Part shown: in pieces, positions 1 through 7,147 of the stretch | How the letters are laid out: the number at the start of each line of letters is the position of its first letter | How positions within the stretch are numbered: position 1 is the stretch's first letter | Origin: Nitrolancea sp040255925 | GTDB lineage: Bacteria; Chloroflexota; Chloroflexia; Thermomicrobiales; Thermomicrobiaceae | DNA length: 9,164 nucleotides | Direction of reading: 5' to 3' | NCBI GenBank assembly: GCA_040255925.1 | Contig: JBDZVX010000099.1 | Coordinates: 1-9,164 of the forward strand | Notes under the pieces: generated by a model | Database searches by the model: none | What the model saw: only the letters and a program-made list of their open reading frames with translations | Told to the model about the DNA's origin: nothing | Program-made: the position numbers and the translations under genes

Positions 1-515
1 CTCCCTCGAAATGCCAGACAGAATAATACGCGGCGCAAGCGCCACGATCGCTAATAGTACCCAATCGCCGTCGCCATGTCAACCGTTTTTGCGCCATTTC
101 GAGGATGCGAGCCGGGGTTTTACGGGCAGTCCCTGTGCAGGCACGGGGTCAAGGGGTGGACACGGGGCCTGCCCCTGCCACGCGGCCCGGTAGGGGCGGT
201 CCCCCCGTGAACATCCTCGGCGCCCCCGTTTACCGCCCCGGTCCGGATCAGACCGTTTCCCTCCGTGATCGTGAACCATTCACGGTGCATCGAGACCCGT
301 CCCGAAAAAAACTGACGTGCGTCCCCGCGATTCGGCAAATGCCGATGACCGGATGCAAACCTTTTAACACGGCCAGGGATAGTAGTTGAAGAGGCGCTGA
401 CGGGTCGAGTGGCGTGAGTACGCTGATGGGCACGCAACGAGTCGTCGTTAGTCATTGCGGGATGGTGATGCTGGTGATCGCGATTAGGTCGGAGTCGGAT
501 TCGTTTCAATGCCAA
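1..515. other. Non-coding region upstream of the hem promoters
   Basis: I find no supportable gene here. Open frames on both strands translate to Arg/Pro-rich, low-complexity peptides with no recognisable family, and they run across palindromic DNA. Visible structure includes the REP-like hairpin at 161-209, a second pairing option GGGGCGGT (193-200) with ACCGCCCC (232-239), and a spaced 10-bp inverted repeat CCTCGAAATG (4-13) / CATTTCGAGG (95-104). Base composition varies, with a very GC-rich block at about 120-245 and more mixed sequence at 350-515. No tRNA, RNase P, tmRNA or SRP RNA signature was recognised. Confidence 0.6.
161..209. repeat. REP-like palindromic hairpin element
   Basis: Two nested stems form one long hairpin. 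The outer stem pairs CACGGGG (161-167) with CCCCGTG (203-209). The inner stem pairs GCCCCTGCC (171-179) with GGTAGGGGC (189-197), with one G-U pair, around a 9-nt loop (180-188). Only a few bases between the stems are unpaired. The element is GC-rich, intergenic and has no T-tract, which suggests a repetitive extragenic palindrome rather than a terminator. Only one copy is present in this window, so its status as a repeat is inferred. Confidence 0.5.
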
Positions 516-519
516 ACGC

Positions 520-549
520 TTGACAGCACGGTCACATGCCGCGTAGAAT
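520..549 (+). promoter_or_regulatory. Sigma-70-type promoter P1 for the hem operon
   Basis: The -35 hexamer TTGACA (520-525) matches the consensus perfectly. After an 18-bp spacer comes the -10 hexamer TAGAAT (544-549), one mismatch from TATAAT. Transcription would start near 556, about 315 nt ahead of hemC, the first gene downstream on this strand. No experimental start site is known, so the call rests on the match and its position. Confidence 0.65.
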
Positions 550-566
550 GCGTTAGGAAGCGAGTT

Positions 567-596
567 TTGCACAGATTTGAGATGTTTGCGTAGAAT
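567..596 (+). promoter_or_regulatory. Second, tandem sigma-70-type promoter P2 for the hem operon
   Basis: The -35 hexamer TTGCAC (567-572) is followed after 18 bp by TAGAAT (591-596). The spacer length and -10 hexamer are the same as in P1, and both -10 boxes lie in an identical 9-mer GCGTAGAAT (541-549 and 588-596). The -35 is weaker than that of P1. Transcription would start near 603, leaving a leader of about 268 nt before hemC. Confidence 0.5.
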
Positions 597-715
597 TTTC
601 GCGGGCTGTGACACTCGAACTCGGGTTGTGGGAAGAATACCCGCTAACCGGCCATAGTCTACCACCCAAAATGCCGGCGAGGGTCACGGATTTCGGCGCA
701 ACGGATATCGAGCGA

Positions 716-756
716 GGCCGGGCCAGCAGTCGCGGCACGCACTCCCCGGCCCGGCT
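716..756 (+). promoter_or_regulatory. Strong stem-loop in the hem operon 5' leader
   Basis: GGCCGGGCC (716-724) pairs with GGCCCGGCT (748-756), counting one G-U closing pair. A small secondary stem lies within the loop (AGT-C-GCG against CGC-ACT). There is no T-tract after it, so simple intrinsic termination is unlikely. The loop contains TCCCC (743-747), complementary to GGGGA (858-862) in the hemC ribosome binding site, but five bases is weak evidence for regulation. The leader does not match a riboswitch class I can name. Confidence 0.35.
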
Positions 757-870
757 AGAGCACACACCGCCGGAACGAATACTTTGGACGCGCCAGCGGG
801 AACCGGCAGACCTGCGGGGTGACGGGAGTGGCACCCGGCACCGGGGCAGTGGACCAAGGGGAAGCGACAC

Positions 871-1803
871 GTGGTAGTGGGCCAGGGCATGATCCGGATC
901 GGCACGCGTGGAAGCGCGCTTGCCCTTGAGCAGACTCGCCGCGTCGTCGCCGCGCTCAATCGCCTCGCTCCCGGCGTTGAATGCCGGACCCGGATCATTA
1001 CCACGCATGGGGATCTCGATCAGACGACACCGTTGACCGTCCTCGGAGGTCAGGGCGTGTTTGCTAAGGAGCTGGAAGCCGCGCTCCTAGCTGATGAAAT
1101 CGATATCGCCGTCCACAGCGTCAAAGACCTGACCTCCACTTTGCCCGATGGACTCACGATCGGCGCGATCGTCGATCGCGAAGATCCGCGCGATGTCCTC
1201 GTCTCCCGCGATGGAATCTTGTTGAAAGACCTCCCTTCCGGAGCTCGGGTCGGGACCAGCTCCCGCCGCCGGATTATCCAACTGCGGCGCGCCCGCCCGG
1301 ACGTTGAGCCGGTCGAGTTCCGGGGCAATATCGACACCCGGTTGCGGAAGGTCAAGGATGGCCGGGTGGACGCCGCGCTCCTGGCCGCAGCCGGTATTAC
1401 CCGTATGGGCTGGGGAGACCGGATTACCGAGTATCTTTCGCTCGATGATTTCGTGCCGGCGCCGGGTCAAGGGGCGATGGGGGTCGAATGCCGGGCCAAC
1501 GACGACCGGGTGCTCTCGCTGCTGGAGGGACTCAATTCGCCCGATATCGCGCTGGCCGTTGACGTCGAACGGGCCTATCTCCGGTCGGTCGGTGGTGGCT
1601 GCACGTCGCCGATCGGCGCCAACGCGATTGTGGAGGATGGGCTCGTCACGTTACGCGCCATGCTGGCCGATGAGGCGATGACGCACATGCTCTACGTGAC
1701 CCGGTCGGCGCCGGCGGCTGATGCATTGGTGATGGCCGGGGAGCTCGCCGGTGAGATGAAGCGGCAGCTTCCGGAGCCGGTCGAGAGGCGAGACCAGCTA
1801 TGA
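871..1803 (+). CDS. hemC: Hydroxymethylbilane synthase (porphobilinogen deaminase)
   Basis: This cytosolic enzyme joins four porphobilinogen molecules head to tail into hydroxymethylbilane, using a covalently bound dipyrromethane cofactor. The 310-residue product has the usual family length. Visible signatures are IRIGTRGSALAL (8-19), HSVKD with the catalytic Asp at 86, the Arg-rich substrate-binding stretch GTSSRRR (128-134), RGNIDTRL (151-158), APGQGAMGVECR (197-208), and the cofactor cysteine in GGGCTSPIG (Cys244). I chose GTG 871 because AAGGGGA (856-862) lies 8 nt upstream. ATG 889, which removes six residues and starts at MIRIGTRG, fits family alignments slightly better but has a poorer ribosome site. 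It is the first gene of the operon, and its stop overlaps the next start as ATGA (1800-1803). Confidence 0.97.
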   Translation: MVVGQGMIRIGTRGSALALEQTRRVVAALNRLAPGVECRTRIITTHGDLDQTTPLTVLGGQGVFAKELEAALLADEIDIAVHSVKDLTSTLPDGLTIGAIVDREDPRDVLVSRDGILLKDLPSGARVGTSSRRRIIQLRRARPDVEPVEFRGNIDTRLRKVKDGRVDAALLAAAGITRMGWGDRITEYLSLDDFVPAPGQGAMGVECRANDDRVLSLLEGLNSPDIALAVDVERAYLRSVGGGCTSPIGANAIVEDGLVTLRAMLADEAMTHMLYVTRSAPAADALVMAGELAGEMKRQLPEPVERRDQL

Positions 1804-3272
1804 GGCGGGGATGCGTCTATCTGGTCGCGCTTGGACCGGGGAACCCGGACCTGTTGACCGTCCGTGGCTTGGCGGCGCTCCGGGATGCCGATCTGGTCAT
1901 CGCGCCGGCCGGGGTGACGGCCGAGCTCCGGGCCGAGGCATCGAGTGACGCGGCTTGGCTGGAGGTGCCGGTTGGCGAGCCGGTCAGGCCGGATGACGCG
2001 GTCTGGACTCACCTCAGTGACCTGCTGAGCCAGGGGGGTACGGCCGTCCGCTTGTATCAGGATGATCCCTTGCTCGATCCAGTGGGTGTCCAGGAGGCAC
2101 GCGCGTTCGCGGCGGCGACGCTTCCCTTCGAGCTCGTTCCCGGGCCGTCGCGGCTGCTCACCGCGGCCAGCTATGCCGGTATCCCGCTCCCGCTCGATCG
2201 CGAGCCGGTCGTCCTTACTTCATCGCCGGCGCTGGTCGGTGCCGGTTCGCGTGGCACGCTGCTGCTCTCGATTTCCGCTTCCAGCGAGTTACAAGGGATC
2301 AGCGAAGCGCTCATCCGCGATGGGCGCGATTCGTCCAGCCCGGCGGCGCTGATCGAGCGCCAGGCGTCGCCGGATCAGGTCACACACTCCGGTACATTGG
2401 CCGCTTTGGGCCGGGAAGTGACGGCTGGGGATGCCGGTGGTGTCCTGGTGGTCGGCAATGTGGCCAGCGAGGGTGACGATCTGCACTGGTTCGAGCGCTT
2501 GCCGTTGTTCGGGAAGCGCGTCCTGGTCACTCGCGCCACCGCTCAGGCTTCCCGGTTGAGCCGGTTGCTCCGGGAGTATGGCGCCGAGCCGGTCGAGCTA
2601 CCGGCCATCCGGATCGTCCCGCCGGAGGATTTCAGCGCGCTGGATAGTGCGGTTGAGCGGCTTGACCGCTATGACTGGGTGATCTTCACCAGCGTCAACG
2701 GTGTCGATACCTTTTTCGATCGTGTGGCCGCGTTGGACAAGGATGCTCGCGCCTTTGGCCGGAGCCGGATCGCGGCGATTGGGACCGCGACCGCCGACCG
2801 GCTCGGCGAGCATGGCCTGCGTGCTGATTTCGTGCCGGAGCGGTTCGTGGCCGAGGATGTCATGGCCGGGCTGGTCGAGCGCGGCATCGCCGGGAAGTAC
2901 GTCCTGTTGCCGCGGGCGGAGCTTGCGCGCGATGTCCTGCCGGATGGACTGCGGGACGCCGGCGCGAATGTCGATGTGGTGGTTGCGTACCGGACGCTAC
3001 CGGTCGAGCCATCGCCGGATGCGCTTCGCCGGGTCGAGGCGGGGGAGATCGACATCATGACCTTCGCCAGTTCATCGACGGTACGCAACCTGGTCTCGCT
3101 GCTCGGAGGGCGGACCGATCCGCTGGAGCGATCGTTTATCGCCTGTATTGGACCGGTCACCGCCCGGACGGCAGCCGATCTCGGGCTACGGGTCGATCTC
3201 GTTGCCCAGGAATACTCGGTGCCGGGCCTGGTCAGCGCGCTGGTGAACGCCGCGAAGGAGCGCTGCTGGTGA
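1800..3272 (+). CDS. hemD: Fused uroporphyrinogen-III C-methyltransferase-like domain / uroporphyrinogen-III synthase
   Basis: The 490-residue protein has two domains. Residues 1 to about 228 resemble the SAM-dependent uroporphyrinogen III methyltransferase (SUMT/CobA) fold: VYLVALGPGNPDLLTVRGL (6-24), ELVPGPSRLLTAASYAGIPL (111-130), a GTLLL strand (152-156) and ALIERQASPDQ (183-193). The hallmark GGDP-FGRGGEE motif is replaced by YQDDPLLDPVGVQE (86-99) and the usual GKR segment is absent, so activity is doubtful. Residues about 236-488 form a normal uroporphyrinogen-III synthase: GKRVLVTRA (238-246), IFTSVNGV (295-302), AAIGTATA (325-332), YRTLPVE (397-403), TFASSSTVRN (421-430) and IGPVTARTA (450-458). 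That domain inverts ring D and cyclises hydroxymethylbilane. The gene overlaps hemC and hemB by four bases at its two ends, implying translational coupling. Its weak ribosome site GAGAGG (1783-1788) agrees with that. CobA-HemD fusions are known in several bacterial phyla. Confidence 0.92.
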   Translation: MRRGCVYLVALGPGNPDLLTVRGLAALRDADLVIAPAGVTAELRAEASSDAAWLEVPVGEPVRPDDAVWTHLSDLLSQGGTAVRLYQDDPLLDPVGVQEARAFAAATLPFELVPGPSRLLTAASYAGIPLPLDREPVVLTSSPALVGAGSRGTLLLSISASSELQGISEALIRDGRDSSSPAALIERQASPDQVTHSGTLAALGREVTAGDAGGVLVVGNVASEGDDLHWFERLPLFGKRVLVTRATAQASRLSRLLREYGAEPVELPAIRIVPPEDFSALDSAVERLDRYDWVIFTSVNGVDTFFDRVAALDKDARAFGRSRIAAIGTATADRLGEHGLRADFVPERFVAEDVMAGLVERGIAGKYVLLPRAELARDVLPDGLRDAGANVDVVVAYRTLPVEPSPDALRRVEAGEIDIMTFASSSTVRNLVSLLGGRTDPLERSFIACIGPVTARTAADLGLRVDLVAQEYSVPGLVSALVNAAKERCW

Positions 3273-4258
3273 CCGCGTCCGATCTGTCGTTCCGCCGCTT
3301 CCGCCGCCTGCGCCGCACCGAGGGGTTGCGCCGCATGGTCCGCGAGACCGTGGTGACGACCGACGATTTCATCTACCCGCTCTTTATCAGCGTTGGCACC
3401 GGTGTTCGGCGGGAAGTCTCGTCGATGCCGGGTGTCTTCCAGCTTAGTATTGATCAACTCCAAGCTGAGATCGAAGATCTGCGCCGGCTCGGTATTGGCG
3501 CGGTGCTCCTCTTTGGCATCCCGGAAACGAAAGACGAGCTGGCGAGCGGCGCTTACGATGAACATGGGATTGTTCAGCAGGCGATCCGGGCTATCAAAGC
3601 CATCGACCAGCGGATGGTCGTCATCACCGATGTCTGCAACTGTGAGTACACTTCGCACGGTCATTGTGGGATCTTGATCGACGGTGAGGTTGCGAACGAT
3701 CCCACGCTCGACCTGTTGGCGAAGACGGCGCTCTCGCACGCCACGGCCGGAGCCGATATTGTCGCGCCATCGGACATGATGGATGGCCGGGTGCTGGCGA
3801 TCCGGCGGGCGCTGGACCTCGAAGGGTTCACCGACGTGCCGATTCTCTCCTACGCGGCCAAGTACGCCTCCGCCTTTTACGGCCCGTTCCGTGACGCGGC
3901 GGAGTCGACGCCCCAGTTCGGCGACCGGCGCTCGCACCAGATGGATCCCGCCAATCGCAAGGAAGCCTTCCTGGAGATCCAGGCTGATCTCGATGAGGGG
4001 GCCGACGCGGTGATCGTGAAGCCGGCACTGCCGTACCTCGATATCATCTCGGGTGCGAGCGAGCGGTTTGGCATCCCGATCGCCGCCTACAACGTGAGCG
4101 GCGAGTATGCGATGGTCAAAGCGGCGGCTCGCAATGGCTGGATCGATGAGCGGCGGGTCGTTCTGGAGACCCTGACCTCGATCAAGCGGGCTGGGGCGAA
4201 CCTGATCATTACCTACCATGCCAAGGATGCGTCTCGATGGTTGCGGGAGGCGATGTGA
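3269..4258 (+). CDS. hemB: Delta-aminolevulinic acid dehydratase (porphobilinogen synthase)
   Basis: This enzyme condenses two 5-aminolevulinate molecules into porphobilinogen and usually works as a homo-octamer in the cytosol. The 329-residue length is typical. The active-site zinc type is indicated by DVCNCEYTSHGHCG (121-134), with Cys123, Cys125 and Cys133. The two substrate-binding lysines are Lys198 in SYAAKYASAFYGPFRDA (194-210) and Lys251 in VIVKPALPYLD (248-258), the latter being the Schiff-base lysine. YNVSGEYAM (274-282) and the N-terminal RRFRRLR are also characteristic. The GTG start at 3269 overlaps the hemD stop (GTGA, 3269-3272) and has AAGGAG at 3255-3260, 8 nt upstream, so this start is well supported. 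Nothing in the catalytic core looks damaged. Confidence 0.98.
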   Translation: MTASDLSFRRFRRLRRTEGLRRMVRETVVTTDDFIYPLFISVGTGVRREVSSMPGVFQLSIDQLQAEIEDLRRLGIGAVLLFGIPETKDELASGAYDEHGIVQQAIRAIKAIDQRMVVITDVCNCEYTSHGHCGILIDGEVANDPTLDLLAKTALSHATAGADIVAPSDMMDGRVLAIRRALDLEGFTDVPILSYAAKYASAFYGPFRDAAESTPQFGDRRSHQMDPANRKEAFLEIQADLDEGADAVIVKPALPYLDIISGASERFGIPIAAYNVSGEYAMVKAAARNGWIDERRVVLETLTSIKRAGANLIITYHAKDASRWLREAM

Positions 4259-4284
4259 GCCGGGATGGCCGAAAGGGACGGATC

Positions 4285-5583
4285 GTGAGCCGGTCGGAGA
4301 AGGCATTCGAGCAGGCACAGCGCGTGTTGCCGGGCGGCGTTGACAGCCCGGTGCGCGCGTTCCGTGCGGTGGGCGGCACGCCGCCATTCATCGAGCGCGC
4401 GGCAGGCTCCCGGCTCTACGATATCGACGGCAATACCTATATCGACTACGTATGTTCCTGGGGACCGCTGATCGCCGGGCACGCCCATCCACAGGTCGTC
4501 GAACAGCTCCATGCGGCGATTGAGCGCGGGACCAGCTACGGCGCGCCGACCACGGCCGAGACCACCCTGGCTCAGATGGTCGTCGAGATAATCCCCTCGA
4601 TCGAGATGGTGCGCTTCGTCACCTCTGGGACCGAGGCGACGATGAGCGCGATCCGGCTGGCGCGTGGCGCGACCGGGCGGGATAAGGTCGTCAAGTTTAC
4701 CGGCTGCTACCACGGTCACGCCGACTCGCTGCTGGCGTCCGCCGGCTCTGGCGTGCTCACGCTCGGCATCCCGAGCAGTCCTGGCGTGACGGTGGGCACC
4801 GCCGCCGATACGATCTCGCTCCCCTACAACGATCTCGAAGCCGTCGAGCAGGTTTTTGCCTCCCTAGGCGAGCAGATCGCAGCTCTGATTGTCGAGCCGG
4901 TCGCCGGGAACATGGGCGTGATCCCGCCGGCTGAGGGATTCCTGGCCGGTCTGCGTGACATCACCAGCCGGTACGGCGCCGTGCTGATTTTCGATGAGGT
5001 GATTACCGGATTCCGGCTGTCGCCCGGTGGGGCGCAGGAGCGGTACGGCGTGATCCCGGACCTCACCTGTCTCGGCAAGATCATCGGGGGCGGGCTTCCG
5101 GTCGGCGCCTATGGGGGACGGCGGGACCTGATGGAGCAGATGGCGCCGCTCGGGCCGGTCTACCAGGCTGGAACGCTGGCCGGGAACCCGCTGGCCATGG
5201 CGGCCGGTATTGCGACGCTCCAGATTTTGCGGCAGCCGGGCAGCTATGATCGCCTGGAAGCGATCGGATCGCGTCTTGAAGCCGGACTGCGTGATGCCGC
5301 GGAGCAGGCTGGGGTGCCGTTGACGGTCAACCGGGTGGGGTCCATCCTGACCGGATTCTTTGTGGAAGGACCGGTCAGAAACTACGAGGATGCGGTCAAT
5401 GCGGACACCGCGAGCTACGCCCGCTTTCACCGGGCCATGCTCGACCGGGGTGTCTATCTGGCCCCGTCGCAGTTCGAAGCTGCGTTCGTTTCGCTGGCGC
5501 ATAGCGACGATGATATCGGGCGAACCATCGACGCCGCCGGTGAATCCCTGGGTGAGGTCGCGAGACATGGTACGGACATCTGA
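4285..5583 (+). CDS. hemL: Glutamate-1-semialdehyde 2,1-aminomutase
   Basis: This PLP enzyme of the class III aminotransferase fold moves the amino group of glutamate-1-semialdehyde to give 5-aminolevulinate. From the chosen start it has 432 residues, the usual size. It shows LPGGVDSPVRAF (15-26), FVTSGTEATMSAIRLAR (111-127), CYHGHADSLL (141-150), DEVITGFR (237-244), the PLP lysine in CLGKIIGGGLPVG (Lys265) and the aminomutase-diagnostic GVYLAPSQFEAAF (389-401). I chose GTG 4285 because SRSEKAFEQAQ is where family members begin and GAAAGGGA (4271-4278) lies 6 nt upstream. In-frame alternatives are GTG 4255, which would overlap the hemB stop as GTGA behind GGGAGG, and ATG 4237. HemL is thought to receive its unstable substrate directly from HemA, encoded next door. 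Confidence 0.97.
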   Translation: MSRSEKAFEQAQRVLPGGVDSPVRAFRAVGGTPPFIERAAGSRLYDIDGNTYIDYVCSWGPLIAGHAHPQVVEQLHAAIERGTSYGAPTTAETTLAQMVVEIIPSIEMVRFVTSGTEATMSAIRLARGATGRDKVVKFTGCYHGHADSLLASAGSGVLTLGIPSSPGVTVGTAADTISLPYNDLEAVEQVFASLGEQIAALIVEPVAGNMGVIPPAEGFLAGLRDITSRYGAVLIFDEVITGFRLSPGGAQERYGVIPDLTCLGKIIGGGLPVGAYGGRRDLMEQMAPLGPVYQAGTLAGNPLAMAAGIATLQILRQPGSYDRLEAIGSRLEAGLRDAAEQAGVPLTVNRVGSILTGFFVEGPVRNYEDAVNADTASYARFHRAMLDRGVYLAPSQFEAAFVSLAHSDDDIGRTIDAAGESLGEVARHGTDI

Positions 5584-5586
5584 GGA

Positions 5587-5605
5587 GCTGGTCACCCGGA
5601 CCAGC
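5587..5605 (+). other. Small intercistronic hairpin between hemL and hemA
   Basis: GCTGGTC (5587-5593) and GACCAGC (5599-5605) form a perfect 7-bp stem with a 5-nt loop, starting three bases after the hemL stop. No T-tract follows, so it is a poor terminator. It could act as an mRNA stability or attenuation element within the operon, but a chance palindrome is also possible. Confidence 0.3.
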
Positions 5606-5664
5606 CGGGATGGGGAAAAGGGGAGTCGCGTGCGCTGGCTGTGGGAGGGAATCCGGGCAGGGCT

Positions 5665-6915
5665 ATGAAGGTCTTCCTGCTAAGCATCACCCATCGGAGC
5701 GCGCCGCTGGCTATCCGGGAGCGGGTTGCCTTCGGCCCGAAGGAGCGTGAAGAACTGGTGGTCGCGTTGTCCGGCATTTCGCCGGAAGTGGTCGCGATCA
5801 TCACCTGCAACCGGACTGAGATCTATGGGATCTATTCAACCGAGCAGGACACCGAGCGGGCGCTGGAGCTCCTGGCCGAACATGCCAATCTTCCGGTCAG
5901 CAAGCTCGATCCACATGCCAGGCGCCTGCAAGGGCTGGAGGCGGCACGACACCTCTTCCGGGTCGCTTCTGGGCTGGATTCGATGGTCGTGGGTGAGCCG
6001 CAGATTCTTGGGCAGGTGCGCGAGGCGGCGGAGTCGTCCCGGGAAGCGGGTGTGATCGGTCCGGTTCTCTCCAAGCTATTCAACGGCGCCGTCGAGACCG
6101 GTAAGCGTGCCCGGACTGAGACGGCGATCAGCCGTGGCGCGGCATCGGTCAGTCACGCGGCCGTCGAATTGGGGCGGCGGGTGCTCGGTAATCTTGCCGG
6201 CCGCCGGGCGGTGGTTATCGGCGTCGGGGAGATGGGGCAGCTCGTAGCCAGAAGCCTGGCCGATCACGGTGTCGCCGATCTCGCCGTCTGCAACCGGACG
6301 GAGGAAGGTGCGCGGGAGCTTGCCTATACGATCGGCGGGCGGGTCGTGCCCTGGGTCGACCTGGCTGGCGCGCTGGTAACGACCGACATCGTAATTAGCG
6401 CGACCGGATCGATCGAGCCGATCCTGACCGCGGCGTACCTCGAACCGGTGATCAAGCAGCGCGACGGCCGCCCGCTCCTCATGATCGATATTGCCGTTCC
6501 ACGGGATATTGAACCGGCCGTCGGCGATCTGCCGGGTGTCCATCTTCGTGACCTCGATGCCCTGCACGATCTCCGGAGCGCGAACCTCCGCGAGCGAGCC
6601 GATGAGATCCCGCTGGTCGAAGCCATCGTCGAAGAACAACTCGCGTCGTTTGTCAACTGGCACCGTGGGCGGAACGTTACCCCGGTGATCCGGGAACTCC
6701 GGAACCGGATGGATACGATCCGGGCGCAGGAGGTGGACAAGGCGCTTCGCCGGCTCGGGCACCTGGAGGAACGGGACCGCCAGATCGTCCTCGCGCTGAG
6801 CCACGCGATCGCCAACAAACTGCTGCATACTCCGGTGACACGCCTCAAGGAGACCGACGCGCAGGAGGATTACGCGCGCGCGGTCGCCGATCTTTTCGAT
6901 CTCAACCGGAACTGA
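5665..6915 (+). CDS. hemA: Glutamyl-tRNA reductase
   Basis: This NADPH-dependent enzyme reduces glutamyl-tRNA(Glu) to glutamate-1-semialdehyde, the first committed and usually rate-limiting step of the C5 pathway. The 416-residue product is of normal length. From this start it shows LLSITHRSAPLAIRERVAF (5-23), the catalytic cysteine in ITCNRTEIYG (Cys48), GEPQILGQVREA (110-121), the NADPH Rossmann motif VVIGVGEMGQ (183-192), CNRTEEGARELA (209-220), MIDIAVPRDIEP (273-284) and a C-terminal helical dimerisation region. ATG 5665 fits the family N-terminus. GTG 5641 would add eight unconserved residues. The best purine-rich site, GGGAGGGA (5643-5650), lies 14 nt upstream, rather far, so coupling to a tiny upstream frame is possible (see findings). 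It is the last hem gene. Confidence 0.97.
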   Translation: MKVFLLSITHRSAPLAIRERVAFGPKEREELVVALSGISPEVVAIITCNRTEIYGIYSTEQDTERALELLAEHANLPVSKLDPHARRLQGLEAARHLFRVASGLDSMVVGEPQILGQVREAAESSREAGVIGPVLSKLFNGAVETGKRARTETAISRGAASVSHAAVELGRRVLGNLAGRRAVVIGVGEMGQLVARSLADHGVADLAVCNRTEEGARELAYTIGGRVVPWVDLAGALVTTDIVISATGSIEPILTAAYLEPVIKQRDGRPLLMIDIAVPRDIEPAVGDLPGVHLRDLDALHDLRSANLRERADEIPLVEAIVEEQLASFVNWHRGRNVTPVIRELRNRMDTIRAQEVDKALRRLGHLEERDRQIVLALSHAIANKLLHTPVTRLKETDAQEDYARAVADLFDLNRN

Positions 6916-6988
6916 CCGTTACCCGCCGCGCTCCCCGTGGTCAGCGATCCGGTCCAAAGCTCGCTCGGATTCTTGATCCGCTGCTTGC

Positions 6989-7014
6989 GGTTGCCCGACC
7001 GGGTTCGGGCAACC
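6989..7014 (+). terminator. Probable terminator of the hem operon
   Basis: GGTTGCCCGA (6989-6998) and TCGGGCAACC (7005-7014) form a perfect 10-bp stem with a 6-nt loop, 73 bases after the hemA stop. The downstream run TTGGACAA is not a T-tract, so termination may be inefficient or depend on Rho or other factors. The position between the last hem gene and an independently equipped downstream gene supports the call. Confidence 0.6.
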
Positions 7015-7147
7015 TTGGACAATCCAGATTCGAGCGTCACTACCTGCCCCCCTCTATCCCGGTGACGAATCCTCGATAGACGGCAATCACGCCACGCCAT
7101 GCCGCGCCCGTGTCCATAACCGCGGGCTGGCGGCCGCCTGACGTGCC

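Noticed and set aside
4..104. Perfect 10-bp inverted repeat CCTCGAAATG / CATTTCGAGG, 81 bp apart, resembling ends of a tiny mobile element
   Set aside because: About one such pair is expected by chance in a window of this size. There is no target-site duplication or transposase, and the left arm sits at the window edge.
120..665. Minus-strand 181-codon frame in the upstream region
   Set aside because: No recognisable family, Arg/His-rich composition, and it runs through the REP-like hairpin and both candidate promoters. Coding is unlikely.
821..845. T-box-like core TGGCACC within GAGTGGCACC in the hemC leader
   Set aside because: It contains the UGGNACC core, which would be attractive for tRNA(Glu) sensing. 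However, the following bases do not continue the T-box consensus, no stem I/specifier or AGUA features were found, and a six-base match is expected by chance.
700..870. Possible cobalamin riboswitch or B12-box-like sequence (e.g. GCAGACCTGC) on either strand
   Set aside because: Only short fragments resemble the consensus and the conserved core is not in the right order. On the minus strand it would face no gene.
608..877. Plus-strand 89-codon frame ending inside the hemC start region
   Set aside because: Low-complexity Arg/Gly-rich product with no family resemblance and no good ribosome site. It covers the structured leader.
2669..4387. Very long minus-strand open frame (572 codons) antisense to hemD-hemB-hemL
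   Set aside because: It is Arg/Pro/Ser-rich with no recognisable domain and lies opposite three highly conserved genes. Such antisense frames are common in high-GC coding DNA.
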